64,000 nt of DNA from Tistrella bauzanensis (GCF_014636235.1 NZ_BMDZ01000002.1:1-64000), one strand, 5' to 3'. Shown: positions 35,231 to 44,604, numbered from the stretch's first letter. Numbers and translations: made by a program. The notes: generated from the letters alone by a model not told the origin.

Positions 35231-36512
35231 TCCCCCCGACGAGATGCGCGCGACATCGGGGCCTGCGGGCACGGCCGAGGCACAGGCCACGGCCAAGGCC
35301 ACGCCCCCACCTCCGGGTATACCGCGCGGGCTGGATGCGCCGCTGTGGATTCTGGTGGTCATCACCGCCATCGGGCCGGTGGCGCTGAACCTGTTCGTGC
35401 CATCGATGCCGGCGGCACAGCGGATGCTGGCGATCAGCGATGCCGCGATCCAGTTGACCCTGACCCTGTATCTGGTGGCGCTGGCGGGGGCGCAGCTGAT
35501 CTATGGCCCGGTCTCCGACCGCTTCGGACGGCGCCCGCCCCTGATCGCCGGACTGGTGTTCCTGGCGCTGGGCAGCGTGGTGGCCGCAACCGCCGACAGC
35601 GCCACCCAGCTGGTGCTTGGGCGTGTGCTTCAGGCGGCAGGCGGCTGTGCCGGGCTGGTGCTGGGCCGGGCGATGATCCGCGACCGGCATGATCCGTCCG
35701 AGGCAGCATCACGGATCGCGACCGTGACCCTGGCGATGATGCTGGCACCGATGCTGACCCCGGCCGTGGGCGGCTATGCCGACCAGTTCCTGGGCTGGCG
35801 GGCGGGGTTCTGGATCATTGCCGGCATCGGCGGCGCGATCTTCGCCGCCGTGGCGCTGAAGCTACCCGAAACCCATCACGACCACCGGCCGATGCCGGGC
35901 ATCGCGCCCATGATCAACGCCTATCGCAACCTGTTGCGCGACCCGGCATTTCTGGGCCATGCCGGCGCCGCCGGCTTCGGAACCGCGGCCTTCTTCGCCT
36001 TCGTGGCCGGCGCGCCACATGTGATCATCGAGTTGATGGGCCGCACGCCCGGCGAATTCGGCCTGTGGTACATCATCACCTCGGGCGGCTATATGCTGGG
36101 CAATATCATCACCGCGCGTCTGGCCTCGCGGGCCGGGCCGATGCGGATGGTGGTGGCCGGATCGGCCGCGGCCGTTCTTGGCTATGGCGCGATGGTGGTC
36201 AGCACGCTGCTGCTGCCGATGGTGCCGCCGACGGTGTTCCTGCCGATGACCATGATCGCCTTCGCCAACGGCATCATACTGCCCAATGCCATCGCGGGTG
36301 CGCTGTCGGCCGCCGGCATGGCCAGCGTGGGGGCGGCGGCGGGGCTCGCCGGCTTCCTTCAGATGGGCAGTGGCGCCGTGGCGTCACAGGTGATCGGCTG
36401 GACGCGCGGCACCGACACCTGGCCGCTGGTCTGGGTGATGGTCGGCTGCGGGATCGGCACGGTGTTGTGCACCCTGCTGGCCTGGAGAGCCGAGCGCGCG
36501 CGACGAGGCTGA
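35217..36512 (+). CDS. Bcr/CflA-family drug efflux MFS transporter
   Basis: A 431-residue permease with twelve membrane segments. The N-terminal half shows the Bcr/CflA signature: GPVALNLFVPSMPAAQRML in helix 1, GPVSDRFGRRPPLIAG in the helix 2-3 loop, and the helix 4-5 segment GCAGLVLGRAMIRDRHDPSEAA. Family members expel bicyclomycin, chloramphenicol and other compounds by proton antiport. The first 35 residues are a polar Pro/Ala-rich tail. The ATG at 35217 lies inside the OsmC gene with a 14-bp overlap, so translation is probably coupled. Confidence 0.92.
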   Translation: MPRSDPPDEMRATSGPAGTAEAQATAKATPPPPGIPRGLDAPLWILVVITAIGPVALNLFVPSMPAAQRMLAISDAAIQLTLTLYLVALAGAQLIYGPVSDRFGRRPPLIAGLVFLALGSVVAATADSATQLVLGRVLQAAGGCAGLVLGRAMIRDRHDPSEAASRIATVTLAMMLAPMLTPAVGGYADQFLGWRAGFWIIAGIGGAIFAAVALKLPETHHDHRPMPGIAPMINAYRNLLRDPAFLGHAGAAGFGTAAFFAFVAGAPHVIIELMGRTPGEFGLWYIITSGGYMLGNIITARLASRAGPMRMVVAGSAAAVLGYGAMVVSTLLLPMVPPTVFLPMTMIAFANGIILPNAIAGALSAAGMASVGAAAGLAGFLQMGSGAVASQVIGWTRGTDTWPLVWVMVGCGIGTVLCTLLAWRAERARRG

Positions 36513-36546
36513 GCGCCGCCTGTGCCCTGAAGCCGGCTGTGCCCTG

Positions 36547-36588
36547 AAAAAAATCGGGACCGCATCGAGCCAGATGATGCGGTCCCGA
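36547..36588 (-). terminator. Strong minus-strand rho-independent terminator
   Basis: TCGGGACCGCATC (36554-36566) and GATGCGGTCCCGA (36576-36588) pair perfectly over 13 bp with a 9-nt loop. The T tract is on the minus strand (seven A residues at 36547-36553 on the plus strand), so it acts on leftward transcripts. Confidence 0.88.
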
Positions 36589-36646
36589 AAGTATCGGTCG
36601 CGCCGGTGGTCCGGTAGACCGGCGGCGACCGGAGACGTGGGTCACG
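36547..36646 (-). ncRNA. Candidate small RNA with FNR-type box at its promoter
   Basis: On the minus strand, a start near 36646 (41.5 bp from the centre of the box at 36681-36694, the standard class II activator distance) would give an RNA of about 100 nt. It has a bulged 12-bp stem-loop (36596-36607 with 36618-36630) followed by an intrinsic terminator with a 13-bp stem and seven U. A CATGGT -10-like hexamer lies at 36653-36658. No minus-strand gene ends at this terminator. Confidence 0.45.
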
Positions 36647-36680
36647 TGCAACACCATGCCCGCCGCCCTCCCCGCCCGCT

Positions 36681-36694
36681 TTGACCTGTATCAA
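36681..36694. promoter_or_regulatory. FNR/FixK/Anr-type binding site
   Basis: TTGAC-CTGT-ATCAA agrees at every conserved position with the FNR-family consensus TTGAy-N4-rTCAA. It lies 113 bp before the patatin-like start codon and at activator distance from the leftward small-RNA candidate. Confidence 0.6.
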
Positions 36695-36806
36695 GACTTC
36701 GACAAATATCGTGCGAATGTGCACCCGCCCCGCTTGCACACCGGCAAGTGCAGTGCCAGGGATGGTGCGGCCACAGGCACGGCGCCACGGACGTGACGGG
36801 ACAGCG

Positions 36807-39215
36807 ATGCGCGAGATCGAACTCAGATTGGCAGTGGTCTGCTTTGGCGGCATTTCGCTGGCGGTTTATATCCATGGGGTCAGCCGGGAGTTGCTGGCGC
36901 TGGTGCGGGCGTCGGAGCGGACCGCCCGCACGCGCCGTGGACAGACCCCGACACCACTCGATCCCACCGAGCAGATCTATGCCGATCTGCTGAACGCCAT
37001 TGCCGCCGAACGGCCGATGCGGGTGGTGATCGACATTCTGGCCGGCGCGTCGGCAGGCGGCGTCAACGCGGTGACGCTGGCACGGTCTCTGGCCCATGAT
37101 CTCAGCCTGGAGCCGTTGCGGGCGCTGTGGCTGGAGGGCGCCGATGTCGACGCCCTGACCGCCGAGCGCAACCGGGCCCGGCCGCTGTCGAAGCTGCTGC
37201 TGCGCCCGCTTCTGCCGCTGGTGCGACGGCTGGCCATGGGGCATGGTGCCGCCGCCGAGGCCGAGTTCACCGATAAACTGTCGCGCTTCCTGCGCGCACG
37301 CTGGTTCGAACCGCCCTTCGACGGCACCGCCCTTGCCGGCCGGTTTCTCGACGCCCTGGCCGCTCAGACACCGGTGCGCGATGCCGGGGCGGGCCCGGAT
37401 CACCCGGGCTCGCTGATGCCACGCGGTGTGCCCTTGGACCTGATCGTCACCGCGACGGATTTCTATGGCCATCCGCGCCGGGTGGCGGTCGGTGATCCGG
37501 CCTGGGTGACGGAGCGCGACCATCGCCACCGGCTGGCCTTCACCTATCGGCGCCATGGCAGCGGCAGGGTCACTGATGATTTCGGTGCCGCCGGTCTGCC
37601 GGCGCTGGCCTTCGCGATGCGGGCGACATCATCCTTCCCCGGCGCTTTTCCCCCCGCCCATCTGGGCGAGATCGACGCAGCACTCGACGCCCGCGGTCTA
37701 CACTGGCCAGCACGTGGGGCGATGGTGGCGCGCTGCTTCGCCGACCAGATTGCAAGCGGCCTGGACCCGGAGCGGATCTGGCTGATCGATGGTGCCGTGC
37801 TCGACAACAAGCCCTTCGGGGCAGCGATCGACCGGATCGCGCTTCATCCCGCGCTGCGGCCGGTGGACCGGCGGTTGATCTATATCGATCCTCACCCCCA
37901 CGAGGTGCCGCCGGCCGATCTTGATGATGCCGGCAACGCCACCGCCGCCGCCGCGCGCACCCCCGGCTTTCTGGCGGCGCTGAAGGCCTCGTTGAGCGAT
38001 ATCCCGCGGCAGGAGCCGATCCGCGACGAGTTGGAGAGCATCGCCGAGACCAATCGCCGCGGCGCCGAGGTTCAGGACGCGGTGAGCCGGACCTGGGACC
38101 GGGTCCGGCCGCGCGTTCATGCGGTGGCGGGTGCGGCCCTTGAGCCCGGATCGGATGCGGCGGCGATCGGTGCCGCGCGGGTCGCGGGCCATGAAGCGGC
38201 CAGGCAGGATGCGGGCTTTGCCTATGACGCCTATCTTCGTCTGAAGATGGGGCGCGAAATCGACGCGCTGGCCAGGCTGCTGGTGCAACTGGCACCCGGT
38301 GGCAGACCCCTGGCCGATGGTGGCCGTGACGGCGGTGCCGGCGATGACGGCGGCGGCGGGCTGTCGCGGCTGATCCCGGACCTGCGGCGTCTGGCCGAGG
38401 CGGAAGGATCGGTCGCCTTCCTGCGCCAGTTCGACACCGCCTATGCCGCCCGCCGGCTGCGCTTTCTGCTGCGGGTGGTGAACATCCTGGCCGATGAGCC
38501 GGACCCGCCGCCCTATGAGGCGGTGGCGGCGTTGAAAGCGGACCTGTACGCCATGCTGGGCCGGATCGAGCGCGGTGCCTGCGACATGCTGTCGGCCGAT
38601 GATCCGGCTGCCGCAGAGTTGCGGGCGGCTGTCGACGGCATCCGGTCGGATGATGCCGTGTCGACCGCCGACGCGGCCAGGGCCGCGGCGGGCGCGCTGG
38701 CGCTGAGCGACGCGGTCGGCGCGCTGGATGCCCGGCTGGCGGCACTGGACGGCGATTTCGGCGCCGCCTGCCGCAAACGGCTGATCGCCGCCTATATCGG
38801 CTTCGCCTGGATCGACGTTCTGCTGCTGCCCCTGTCCGATCCTGACCAGCCTGATCCGTCACAGACCGTGGGCGTGATGCGGATCAGCCCCGACGATGCC
38901 CTGTCCCTGGAACCGGGGGGGACGGCAGCAACCCTCAAGGGCATCGGCATGCAGCATTTCGGGGCATTCTTCAGTCGCGCCTGGCGCGAAAACGATTATC
39001 TGTGGGGACGGCTGCATGGCGCCGAGCGTATGGTGGACCTGCTGATCGATGCCGCGACCCGCGCCGGTGTAACCACCCTGCCCGACCCGTTGCGCGCCAA
39101 ATGCCGCCTGTTCCGGGCAATCCTGGAGGTGGAAGCACCGCATCTGCCGCAGGCCAACGCCCTGATCAGGGAACTGCGCACCCGCATCGACAGGATCGAG
39201 GACGACCGTCCGTGA
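36807..39215 (+). CDS. Large patatin-like protein
   Basis: An 802-residue protein of the patatin-like family of about 750-800 aa. The N-terminal patatin domain has FGGISLAVYIHGV as oxyanion segment, the nucleophile elbow AGASAGGVNA near residue 78, and the catalytic aspartate in LIDGAVLDNKPFG near 325. The middle and C-terminal regions (about 400-800) are helical with a DUF3376-like part ending in HFGAFFSRAWRENDYLWGRLHGAERM. The function is unknown; lipid acyl hydrolysis is expected from the dyad. The ATG at 36807 begins the conserved MREIELRLAVVCFGG; its ribosome binding site is weak. An FNR-type box lies 113 bp upstream. Its stop overlaps the next gene as GTGA. Confidence 0.88.
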   Translation: MREIELRLAVVCFGGISLAVYIHGVSRELLALVRASERTARTRRGQTPTPLDPTEQIYADLLNAIAAERPMRVVIDILAGASAGGVNAVTLARSLAHDLSLEPLRALWLEGADVDALTAERNRARPLSKLLLRPLLPLVRRLAMGHGAAAEAEFTDKLSRFLRARWFEPPFDGTALAGRFLDALAAQTPVRDAGAGPDHPGSLMPRGVPLDLIVTATDFYGHPRRVAVGDPAWVTERDHRHRLAFTYRRHGSGRVTDDFGAAGLPALAFAMRATSSFPGAFPPAHLGEIDAALDARGLHWPARGAMVARCFADQIASGLDPERIWLIDGAVLDNKPFGAAIDRIALHPALRPVDRRLIYIDPHPHEVPPADLDDAGNATAAAARTPGFLAALKASLSDIPRQEPIRDELESIAETNRRGAEVQDAVSRTWDRVRPRVHAVAGAALEPGSDAAAIGAARVAGHEAARQDAGFAYDAYLRLKMGREIDALARLLVQLAPGGRPLADGGRDGGAGDDGGGGLSRLIPDLRRLAEAEGSVAFLRQFDTAYAARRLRFLLRVVNILADEPDPPPYEAVAALKADLYAMLGRIERGACDMLSADDPAAAELRAAVDGIRSDDAVSTADAARAAAGALALSDAVGALDARLAALDGDFGAACRKRLIAAYIGFAWIDVLLLPLSDPDQPDPSQTVGVMRISPDDALSLEPGGTAATLKGIGMQHFGAFFSRAWRENDYLWGRLHGAERMVDLLIDAATRAGVTTLPDPLRAKCRLFRAILEVEAPHLPQANALIRELRTRIDRIEDDRP

Positions 39216-39910
39216 CCGACATGCCATCGCTGATCGCGCAGCTTCCCCTCATACAGGCGGCGGAAGACTTTATCATTGCAACCACGGTTCAGGACCGGAC
39301 ACCTCTGCTGCCGGAGCTGGTGCTGTATCTGGCCACCGACGTGACACCGCTGTGGCTGGCGACCGAGACCCGGCTGGCCGAAACCGGCCTGCCACCACCG
39401 TTCTGGGCCTTTTCCTGGGCCGGTGGCCAGGCCGTGGCCCGTCTGCTGCTGGACCGGCCCGATCTGGTGCGCGGCCGCCGGGTGCTGGATTTCGCCTGTG
39501 GAGGCGGTGTGGCGGGGATCGCCGCGGCATTGTCGGGGGCAGCCACGGTGACCGGTGCCGATATCGACCCGATGGCGCTGGCCGCCACCAGCCTGAATGC
39601 GCGGGCCAATGATGTCGTGATCCACACCATCGCCGATGACGTCATCGGTCATGTCCCGCCCCCCGGTGGGGCCGAGGTCGTGATCGCGGGCGATGTCTGC
39701 TATGAAAAGCCGATGGCCGAACGCGTGTTGGGCTGGCTGCGCGATCTGGCCGATACCGGCGTGCTGGTGCTGCTGGGCGACCCCGCGCGCAGCTATGGCC
39801 CGGTCGACGGCGTCGAGGCCGTGATGATGGTCGATGTGCCGACCGATATCGCGATCGAGGACAAGGTCATACGCCGGACAACGGTCTGGCGGGTGCTGCC
39901 GCGCGCCTGA
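39212..39910 (+). CDS. EtfB-lysine-methyltransferase-like class I methyltransferase
   Basis: A 232-residue SAM-dependent methyltransferase. LPPPFWAFSWAGGQAVARLLLDRPDLVRGRRVLDFACGGGVAGIAAA contains the family signature and motif I, TGADIDPMA is motif II, and GDVCYEKPMAE lies at the catalytic part. This pattern belongs to the group of human ETFBKMT and its bacterial homologues, which trimethylate lysines of the beta subunit of electron-transfer flavoprotein. The GTG at 39212 overlaps the patatin-like stop (GTGA) and has GAGG upstream; ATG 39221 is the alternative. The coupling to a patatin-like gene is unusual. Confidence 0.82.
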   Translation: MTDMPSLIAQLPLIQAAEDFIIATTVQDRTPLLPELVLYLATDVTPLWLATETRLAETGLPPPFWAFSWAGGQAVARLLLDRPDLVRGRRVLDFACGGGVAGIAAALSGAATVTGADIDPMALAATSLNARANDVVIHTIADDVIGHVPPPGGAEVVIAGDVCYEKPMAERVLGWLRDLADTGVLVLLGDPARSYGPVDGVEAVMMVDVPTDIAIEDKVIRRTTVWRVLPRA

Positions 39911-40151
39911 AGGGATCGCGCCTGAAATATGCCGGCTGGCGCATCTTCCAGCGGCACGGTGATTGCGCGACCGGGGCCGAATGCCTAAATATGAGGCGAC
40001 AGCTCGCGCTGTTCCGCAACCGCCATCAATGAGCCTCGGATCATACGGATCCGGTCATCGATGGCGGCGTGCCGCCCGTTCTGGGGGTGCCGCGGAAACA
40101 GGGCACACATGGCTTTGACCACTGACTGAAGAGCATGAGGAGCATCGAGCG

Positions 40152-41087
40152 GTGAGCCGGATTCTGTACGACCGTCTCGGGGTCGCGTCGACTGCGAGCG
40201 ACACCGACATCCGGGCGGCCTTCCGCCGCCTTGCCAAGCAGTATCATCCCGATCGCAATCCCGGCGACAAGGCGGCCGAAGACCGGTTCAAGCAGATCAG
40301 CGCCGCCTATGGCATTCTGGGCGAGCCCGATCTGCGCAAGCGCTATGACGCCGGCGAAATCGACGAAGACGGCCGCGAACGGGCGGCGGCGGGTTTCGGT
40401 CCGGGTGGCTTCGGCGGCGCAGGCTTTGGTGGCCGCGGTGGGCGCGGCTTTGAACAGGGATTTTCGGGCGGCCGTGGCGGCGCCGGTTTCGGCGGCTTTT
40501 CCGATCTGTTCGACGAGATCCTGGGCGGCCGCGGCCCGCAGGCCGGCGGGTTTTCCGATATCGGCGGCGGCGTGCCGGCCACCGAGGCCCGCATCCGTGT
40601 GGGCTTCATCGAGGCTGCGCGCGGTGCCACCCGCCGGATCGCCCTGCCGCACGCATCGGATATCGACCTGAAAATTCCCGCCGGCACCGCCGACGGTGCC
40701 AGGTTGCGGCTGCGTGGCAAGGGCCAGGGTGGTGGCGACCTGATCGTCCAGGTCGAGGTGGCGCCGCATCCGCTGTTCCGCCGCGAGGACCGCGACATCC
40801 ATCTGGACCTGCCGGTGACCCTGGCCGAAGCCGTGCTGGGTGCCAAGGTCGACGTGCCGACACTGGACGGTCATGCCCGGGTGACGGTGCCGGCATCCAG
40901 CAGCAGCGGCCGAACCCTGCGGCTGAAGGGCAAGGGCATCCATGCCGGGGGCACATCGGGTGACCTGTATGTGCATCTGAAGATCGTGCTGCCCGAGAAG
41001 GCCGATCCGGGACTGGCCGATGCGGTGCGCGGCTGGGCCGAGGCACATCCACAGCCAGACCCGCGCCGCGATCTGCCGGGGATCTGA
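40152..41087 (+). CDS. DnaJ-class co-chaperone without zinc finger (CbpA/DjlB-like)
   Basis: A 311-residue type II Hsp40. The J domain spans residues 2-67 with the HPD motif at 32-34, followed by a Gly/Phe-rich linker (about 80-140) and two C-terminal substrate-binding domains (about 145-295), with no CXXCXGXG zinc repeats. It delivers clients to DnaK and stimulates its ATPase. The GTG at 40152 has AGGAG ten bases upstream. No dnaK or grpE gene is in the window. The 241-bp gap upstream shows no other feature. Confidence 0.92.
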   Translation: MSRILYDRLGVASTASDTDIRAAFRRLAKQYHPDRNPGDKAAEDRFKQISAAYGILGEPDLRKRYDAGEIDEDGRERAAAGFGPGGFGGAGFGGRGGRGFEQGFSGGRGGAGFGGFSDLFDEILGGRGPQAGGFSDIGGGVPATEARIRVGFIEAARGATRRIALPHASDIDLKIPAGTADGARLRLRGKGQGGGDLIVQVEVAPHPLFRREDRDIHLDLPVTLAEAVLGAKVDVPTLDGHARVTVPASSSSGRTLRLKGKGIHAGGTSGDLYVHLKIVLPEKADPGLADAVRGWAEAHPQPDPRRDLPGI

Positions 41088-41138
41088 GCGGTCCCCCTCA
41101 ACTGCCAGCCATCCTCGCGTCAGCCCTTCATCCCGGCG

Positions 41139-41795
41139 TCAGCCATTCGGCGGACGCCGGGTACCGGCCAGCGCCAGCACCACCTGCGGCCGCGCGTAGC
41201 CGCGATCGACGAAGGCCGACAGCGCCGGCCGCGATGCCAGCGCCACGCCCAGCCAGTCGGCGCGGTGCATCCAGGCCATCAGCCGCATATCGGCCGCCGA
41301 CCACCGCCCGGCCAGGGTCGGGCCGTCGGCAAGGGCATCCTCGACACGCAGCAGATGCCGGCGCAGCACATCGCGTGCGGCATCGATCGCATCGGGCAGA
41401 TGGCGCGGGGCGAAGCGCCGCAGGGCCAGCAGCGCCAGCATCGGCGGCACAAGATCGCTCTCGATCCAGCCGAGCCAGTCGCGGGCAACCGCCTGTTCGG
41501 CCTGCCGGCGCGGCATCAGCCGCTCGTCGGCCGCCGCCAGCGCGCTCAGGGCCGCGTGCGCCCCGATGATATGGCTGGCGCCGTCGATCACCACGACCGG
41601 GGGCCGGAAGCCCATCGGGCAATCGCCCATGAAGGCGGCGGCGGCCGGATCGATCACCCGCGCCGCCGCCGGCACCGGCACCTGCGGCCGGCGCATGGCG
41701 CCGAGCGCCAGCGCCACGGCCCCGCCATCGGGTGTGTCACCGGGATGAAAGCCGATCGGCTGCGGCCGTGGCTTGATGAAGGTGCGTTTGGCCAT
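41139..41795 (-). CDS. Glutathione S-transferase C-terminal-domain protein
   Basis: A 218-residue protein. The C-terminal two thirds (from EQAVARDWLGWIESDLVPPM to ALSAFVDRGYARP) have the all-helical GST C-terminal pattern, including TLAGRWSAADMRLMAWMHR, the equivalent of the N-capping box region. The N-terminal part is short for a thioredoxin domain and shows only a weak trace of it (PPVVVIDGASHIIGAHAALSALA), and no catalytic Ser/Cys/Tyr can be assigned. It may be a non-catalytic GST-like protein. The ATG at 41795 begins MAKRTFIKPRPQPIGF; it follows the SLC13 transporter gene by 32 bp on the same strand. Confidence 0.65.
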   Translation of the reverse strand: MAKRTFIKPRPQPIGFHPGDTPDGGAVALALGAMRRPQVPVPAAARVIDPAAAAFMGDCPMGFRPPVVVIDGASHIIGAHAALSALAAADERLMPRRQAEQAVARDWLGWIESDLVPPMLALLALRRFAPRHLPDAIDAARDVLRRHLLRVEDALADGPTLAGRWSAADMRLMAWMHRADWLGVALASRPALSAFVDRGYARPQVVLALAGTRRPPNG

Positions 41796-41827
41796 GAGGC
41801 GACAGGTCTTCCGGACAGCAGGACGGG

Positions 41828-43609
41828 TCAGAGCGGCCAGAACAGCAGCAGCAGCGGCACCGACACCACCGCCACCACGATTTCCAGCGGCAATCCCACG
41901 CGCCAGTAGTCGCCGAAATGATAGCCGCCGGGGCCCATGACCAGGGCATTGTTCTGATGCCCGATGGGGGTGAGGAACGAAGACGAGGCACCGATCGCCA
42001 CCGCCATCAGGAACGGATCGGGTGATACCTGAAGCCCCTGGGCAACCGCGATCGAAATCGGCGCCATGATGACCGCGGTCGCGGCATTGTTCAGGATGTC
42101 GGACATGGTCATCGTCACCACCAGCAGCGCGCCCAGCAGCACCCAGACCGGCACATCGCCGGCCATGCCAACGATGCCCTCGGCGATCAGCCCGGTGACG
42201 CCGGTGCTCTCCAGCGCCGATCCCAGCGGGATCATGGCCCCCAGCAGCACGATCACCGGCCATTCGATGCCGGTATACAGCTCTCGCGTCGGCAGCGCCC
42301 GGCTGACCACCAGCCCCAGCACGACCAATGAGAACGCGATCGCCGTGGGCAGCAGGCCGGATGCGGCAAGGGCGATCCCGCAGGCGAACAGGCCCAGCGC
42401 CAGCAGGCCGCGGCGCTGGTTCTGCTTCAGGATCTCGCGCTCCACCAGCGGCAGGCAGCCCAGATCGGCCATCACCGCCTGCAGGCGGCGGGCATCGCCC
42501 TGCAACAGCAGCACATCGCCGGTCGCCATCCGCACCCGGCTGAGCCGAGACCGGATCGCGGCACCTTCGCGGGACAAGGCCAGCAGATTGATGCCATAGG
42601 TCTCACGCAGACCCAACTCGCCGGCATGACGGCCGATCAGCGACGAGGCCGCCCCCACCACCGCTTCCGCCATCACCACATCCTGCGACTGAAGATGTTC
42701 CGCGGTCGGGCGCTCGGATGCCGCGAATTCGAGGCCGGCCGCGCGGGCGCGCTTGGTGATCGCCTCGCTTTCGCCGCGCACCAGCAGCACGTCGCCGGCG
42801 GCGATGCGTTGACGGGCCATGGCGCCGAAGATCCGGCGGTCATCCCGGATCAGACCGATGACGGTCAGATCACTGTCCTTCCACATGCCTTCGGCATCGC
42901 CCACGGTCTTGTCGATCAGCGCCGATCCGGCCTGAACGGTCAACTCGGTGACATAGGCGCTCACCTCCATCAACTCGGCAGCGGCCCCCTTGCCCAGCCG
43001 GTCACCGGGGATCAGCCGCCATCCCAGGATGGCGATATAAACCAGCCCCGCCGCCGCAACCGGCAGCCCGACCCAGGCGAAATCGAGCAACCCGAAGGGC
43101 TGTCCCACCGCCTGGTCGCGAAAGCCCGAGACGATCAGATTGGGCGGCGTGCCGATCAGCGTGACCATGCCGCCCAGCACCGTCGCGAAGGCAAGCGGCA
43201 TCAGCACCGCCGCCGGAGACCGTCCGGCGCGGGTGGAACTCTGGATCGCGATCGGCATCAGCAGCGCCAGCGCGCCGACATTGTTCATGAACGCCGATAT
43301 CACCGCCCCCACGCCGCACAGCGCCAGGATATGGGTGACGGTGCTGCCCGATGCCCGACGCACCAGGCCGGTCAGCGGTTCCAATGCGCCGGTCAGCGAC
43401 AGCGCCCGGCTGATTGCCAGCACGGCCGCCACGGTGATCACCGCATCATGGCCAAAGCCGGAAAACGCCTTGTCCGCCGGCACCAGGCCCAGCACCACGC
43501 CGGCGACCAGGGCGGTCAGCGCCACCAGGTCATAGCGTGGCCGGCCAAGGACGAACAGGACCAGGGCGGCGACAAGCAATCCGCTGATCAGGATCTGGTC
43601 CAACGTCAT
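41828..43609 (-). CDS. SLC13/DASS-family permease with two RCK_C domains
   Basis: A 593-residue anion symporter-like protein with about twelve membrane segments in two halves (about residues 1-200 and 390-593). The family motifs ALCGVGAVISAFMNNVGALALLMP and TLIGTPPNLIVSG in the first half, and SDILNNAATAVIMAPI in the second, contribute to the Na+/substrate sites. Two TrkA-C/RCK_C regulatory domains lie between them (about 215-380). Members carry sulfate, dicarboxylates or other anions; the RCK_C form is common in predicted sulfate permeases. The GST-like gene follows, possibly in one unit. Confidence 0.9.
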   Translation of the reverse strand: MTLDQILISGLLVAALVLFVLGRPRYDLVALTALVAGVVLGLVPADKAFSGFGHDAVITVAAVLAISRALSLTGALEPLTGLVRRASGSTVTHILALCGVGAVISAFMNNVGALALLMPIAIQSSTRAGRSPAAVLMPLAFATVLGGMVTLIGTPPNLIVSGFRDQAVGQPFGLLDFAWVGLPVAAAGLVYIAILGWRLIPGDRLGKGAAAELMEVSAYVTELTVQAGSALIDKTVGDAEGMWKDSDLTVIGLIRDDRRIFGAMARQRIAAGDVLLVRGESEAITKRARAAGLEFAASERPTAEHLQSQDVVMAEAVVGAASSLIGRHAGELGLRETYGINLLALSREGAAIRSRLSRVRMATGDVLLLQGDARRLQAVMADLGCLPLVEREILKQNQRRGLLALGLFACGIALAASGLLPTAIAFSLVVLGLVVSRALPTRELYTGIEWPVIVLLGAMIPLGSALESTGVTGLIAEGIVGMAGDVPVWVLLGALLVVTMTMSDILNNAATAVIMAPISIAVAQGLQVSPDPFLMAVAIGASSSFLTPIGHQNNALVMGPGGYHFGDYWRVGLPLEIVVAVVSVPLLLLFWPL

Positions 43610-43803
43610 TCGGGCGCATCTTTCTGGGCATGAACGGCACCGAGGGTTGCCGATGCGCCGTCATTGGTCAACGCTGTTGTGCCCGGGGACGACTTGCCGC
43701 CGCACCGCCGCATGGCCACATCGGCTGCACGGGGCCAGGATCGGCCAGTCACGTGCGGCATGGAACCGCCATCGGGCCCCCATTCCGTCTGAGCGAGGAT
43801 TGC

Positions 43804-44511
43804 ATGACCAAGCCGATCGAGCTGTTCTATTGGCCGACCCCCAATGGCTGGAAAATCACCATCGCACTTGAAGAACTGGGCCTGCCCTACACCATCACTC
43901 CGGTCAATATCGGCGGCGGCGACCAGTTCAAGCCCGATTTCCTGAAGATCAGCCCCAATAACAAGATGCCCGCGATCATCGATCCCGACGGCCCCGGGGG
44001 CACGCCGATCTCGATTTTCGAGTCGGGGGCGATCCTGATCTATTTGGCCGAGAAGACCGGTCATTTGATGCCGTCCGATCCGGCCGGGCGCTACGAGGTT
44101 CTGCAGTGGCTGATGTTCCAGATGGGTGGCATCGGCCCGATGCTGGGCCAGGCGCATCATTTCCGCCAGTATGCGCCCGAGAAGATCCAGTATGCCATCG
44201 ATCGCTATACCAACGAAGCGGGCCGGCTTTACAACGTGCTCGACACGCGGCTCGCCGATCATGAATGGGTGGCGGGCGACAGCTATTCCATCGCCGATAT
44301 TGCGATCATGCCGTGGATCGTACCCTATGAGCGTCAAGGGCAGTCGCTCGCCGACCGCCCGCATCTGAAGCGCTGGTTCGAGGCGATGAACGCCCGCCCG
44401 GCCGTGGTCGCCGGGCTGGCCGTCGCCAAAGGCATCGGGGCCGGCCAGAGCCCGACCGACCCCAAGGCTTTCCAGACCCTGTTCGGCAGTGGTCAGTATC
44501 AGAAGCGCTGA
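43804..44511 (+). CDS. Glutathione S-transferase / disulfide-bond oxidoreductase, YfcG-like
   Basis: A 235-residue GST. The N-terminal thioredoxin fold begins LFYWPTPNGWKITIALEELGLPY; the TPNGWK pattern with an active-site Thr/Asn, and NNKMPAI and the ESGAILIYLAEK glutathione-binding motif, are typical of the Nu-class YfcG/YghU enzymes, which reduce disulfides using two glutathiones. The C-terminal helical domain carries YSIADIAIMPWI. The ATG at 43804 was chosen because the preceding in-frame extension to 43630 has no fold. It is divergent from the SLC13 gene. Confidence 0.92.
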   Translation: MTKPIELFYWPTPNGWKITIALEELGLPYTITPVNIGGGDQFKPDFLKISPNNKMPAIIDPDGPGGTPISIFESGAILIYLAEKTGHLMPSDPAGRYEVLQWLMFQMGGIGPMLGQAHHFRQYAPEKIQYAIDRYTNEAGRLYNVLDTRLADHEWVAGDSYSIADIAIMPWIVPYERQGQSLADRPHLKRWFEAMNARPAVVAGLAVAKGIGAGQSPTDPKAFQTLFGSGQYQKR

Positions 44512-44604
44512 GATGGCAACCACGGGCCGGACGGATGATCCATACCGCTCGGCCCGCCGTACTGACTGTGTGTCACCGCATCCATGACCGACAGATGCCC
44601 AACG

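Larger units (their letters stand above)
36513..36806. promoter_or_regulatory. Intergenic region with FNR-type box and candidate small RNA
   Basis: This gap of about 294 bp between the Bcr/CflA and patatin-like genes contains a minus-strand terminator (36547-36588), a stem-loop (36596-36630) and a perfect FNR/FixK-type site (36681-36694). The patatin-like gene promoter must also lie here. Confidence 0.55.
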
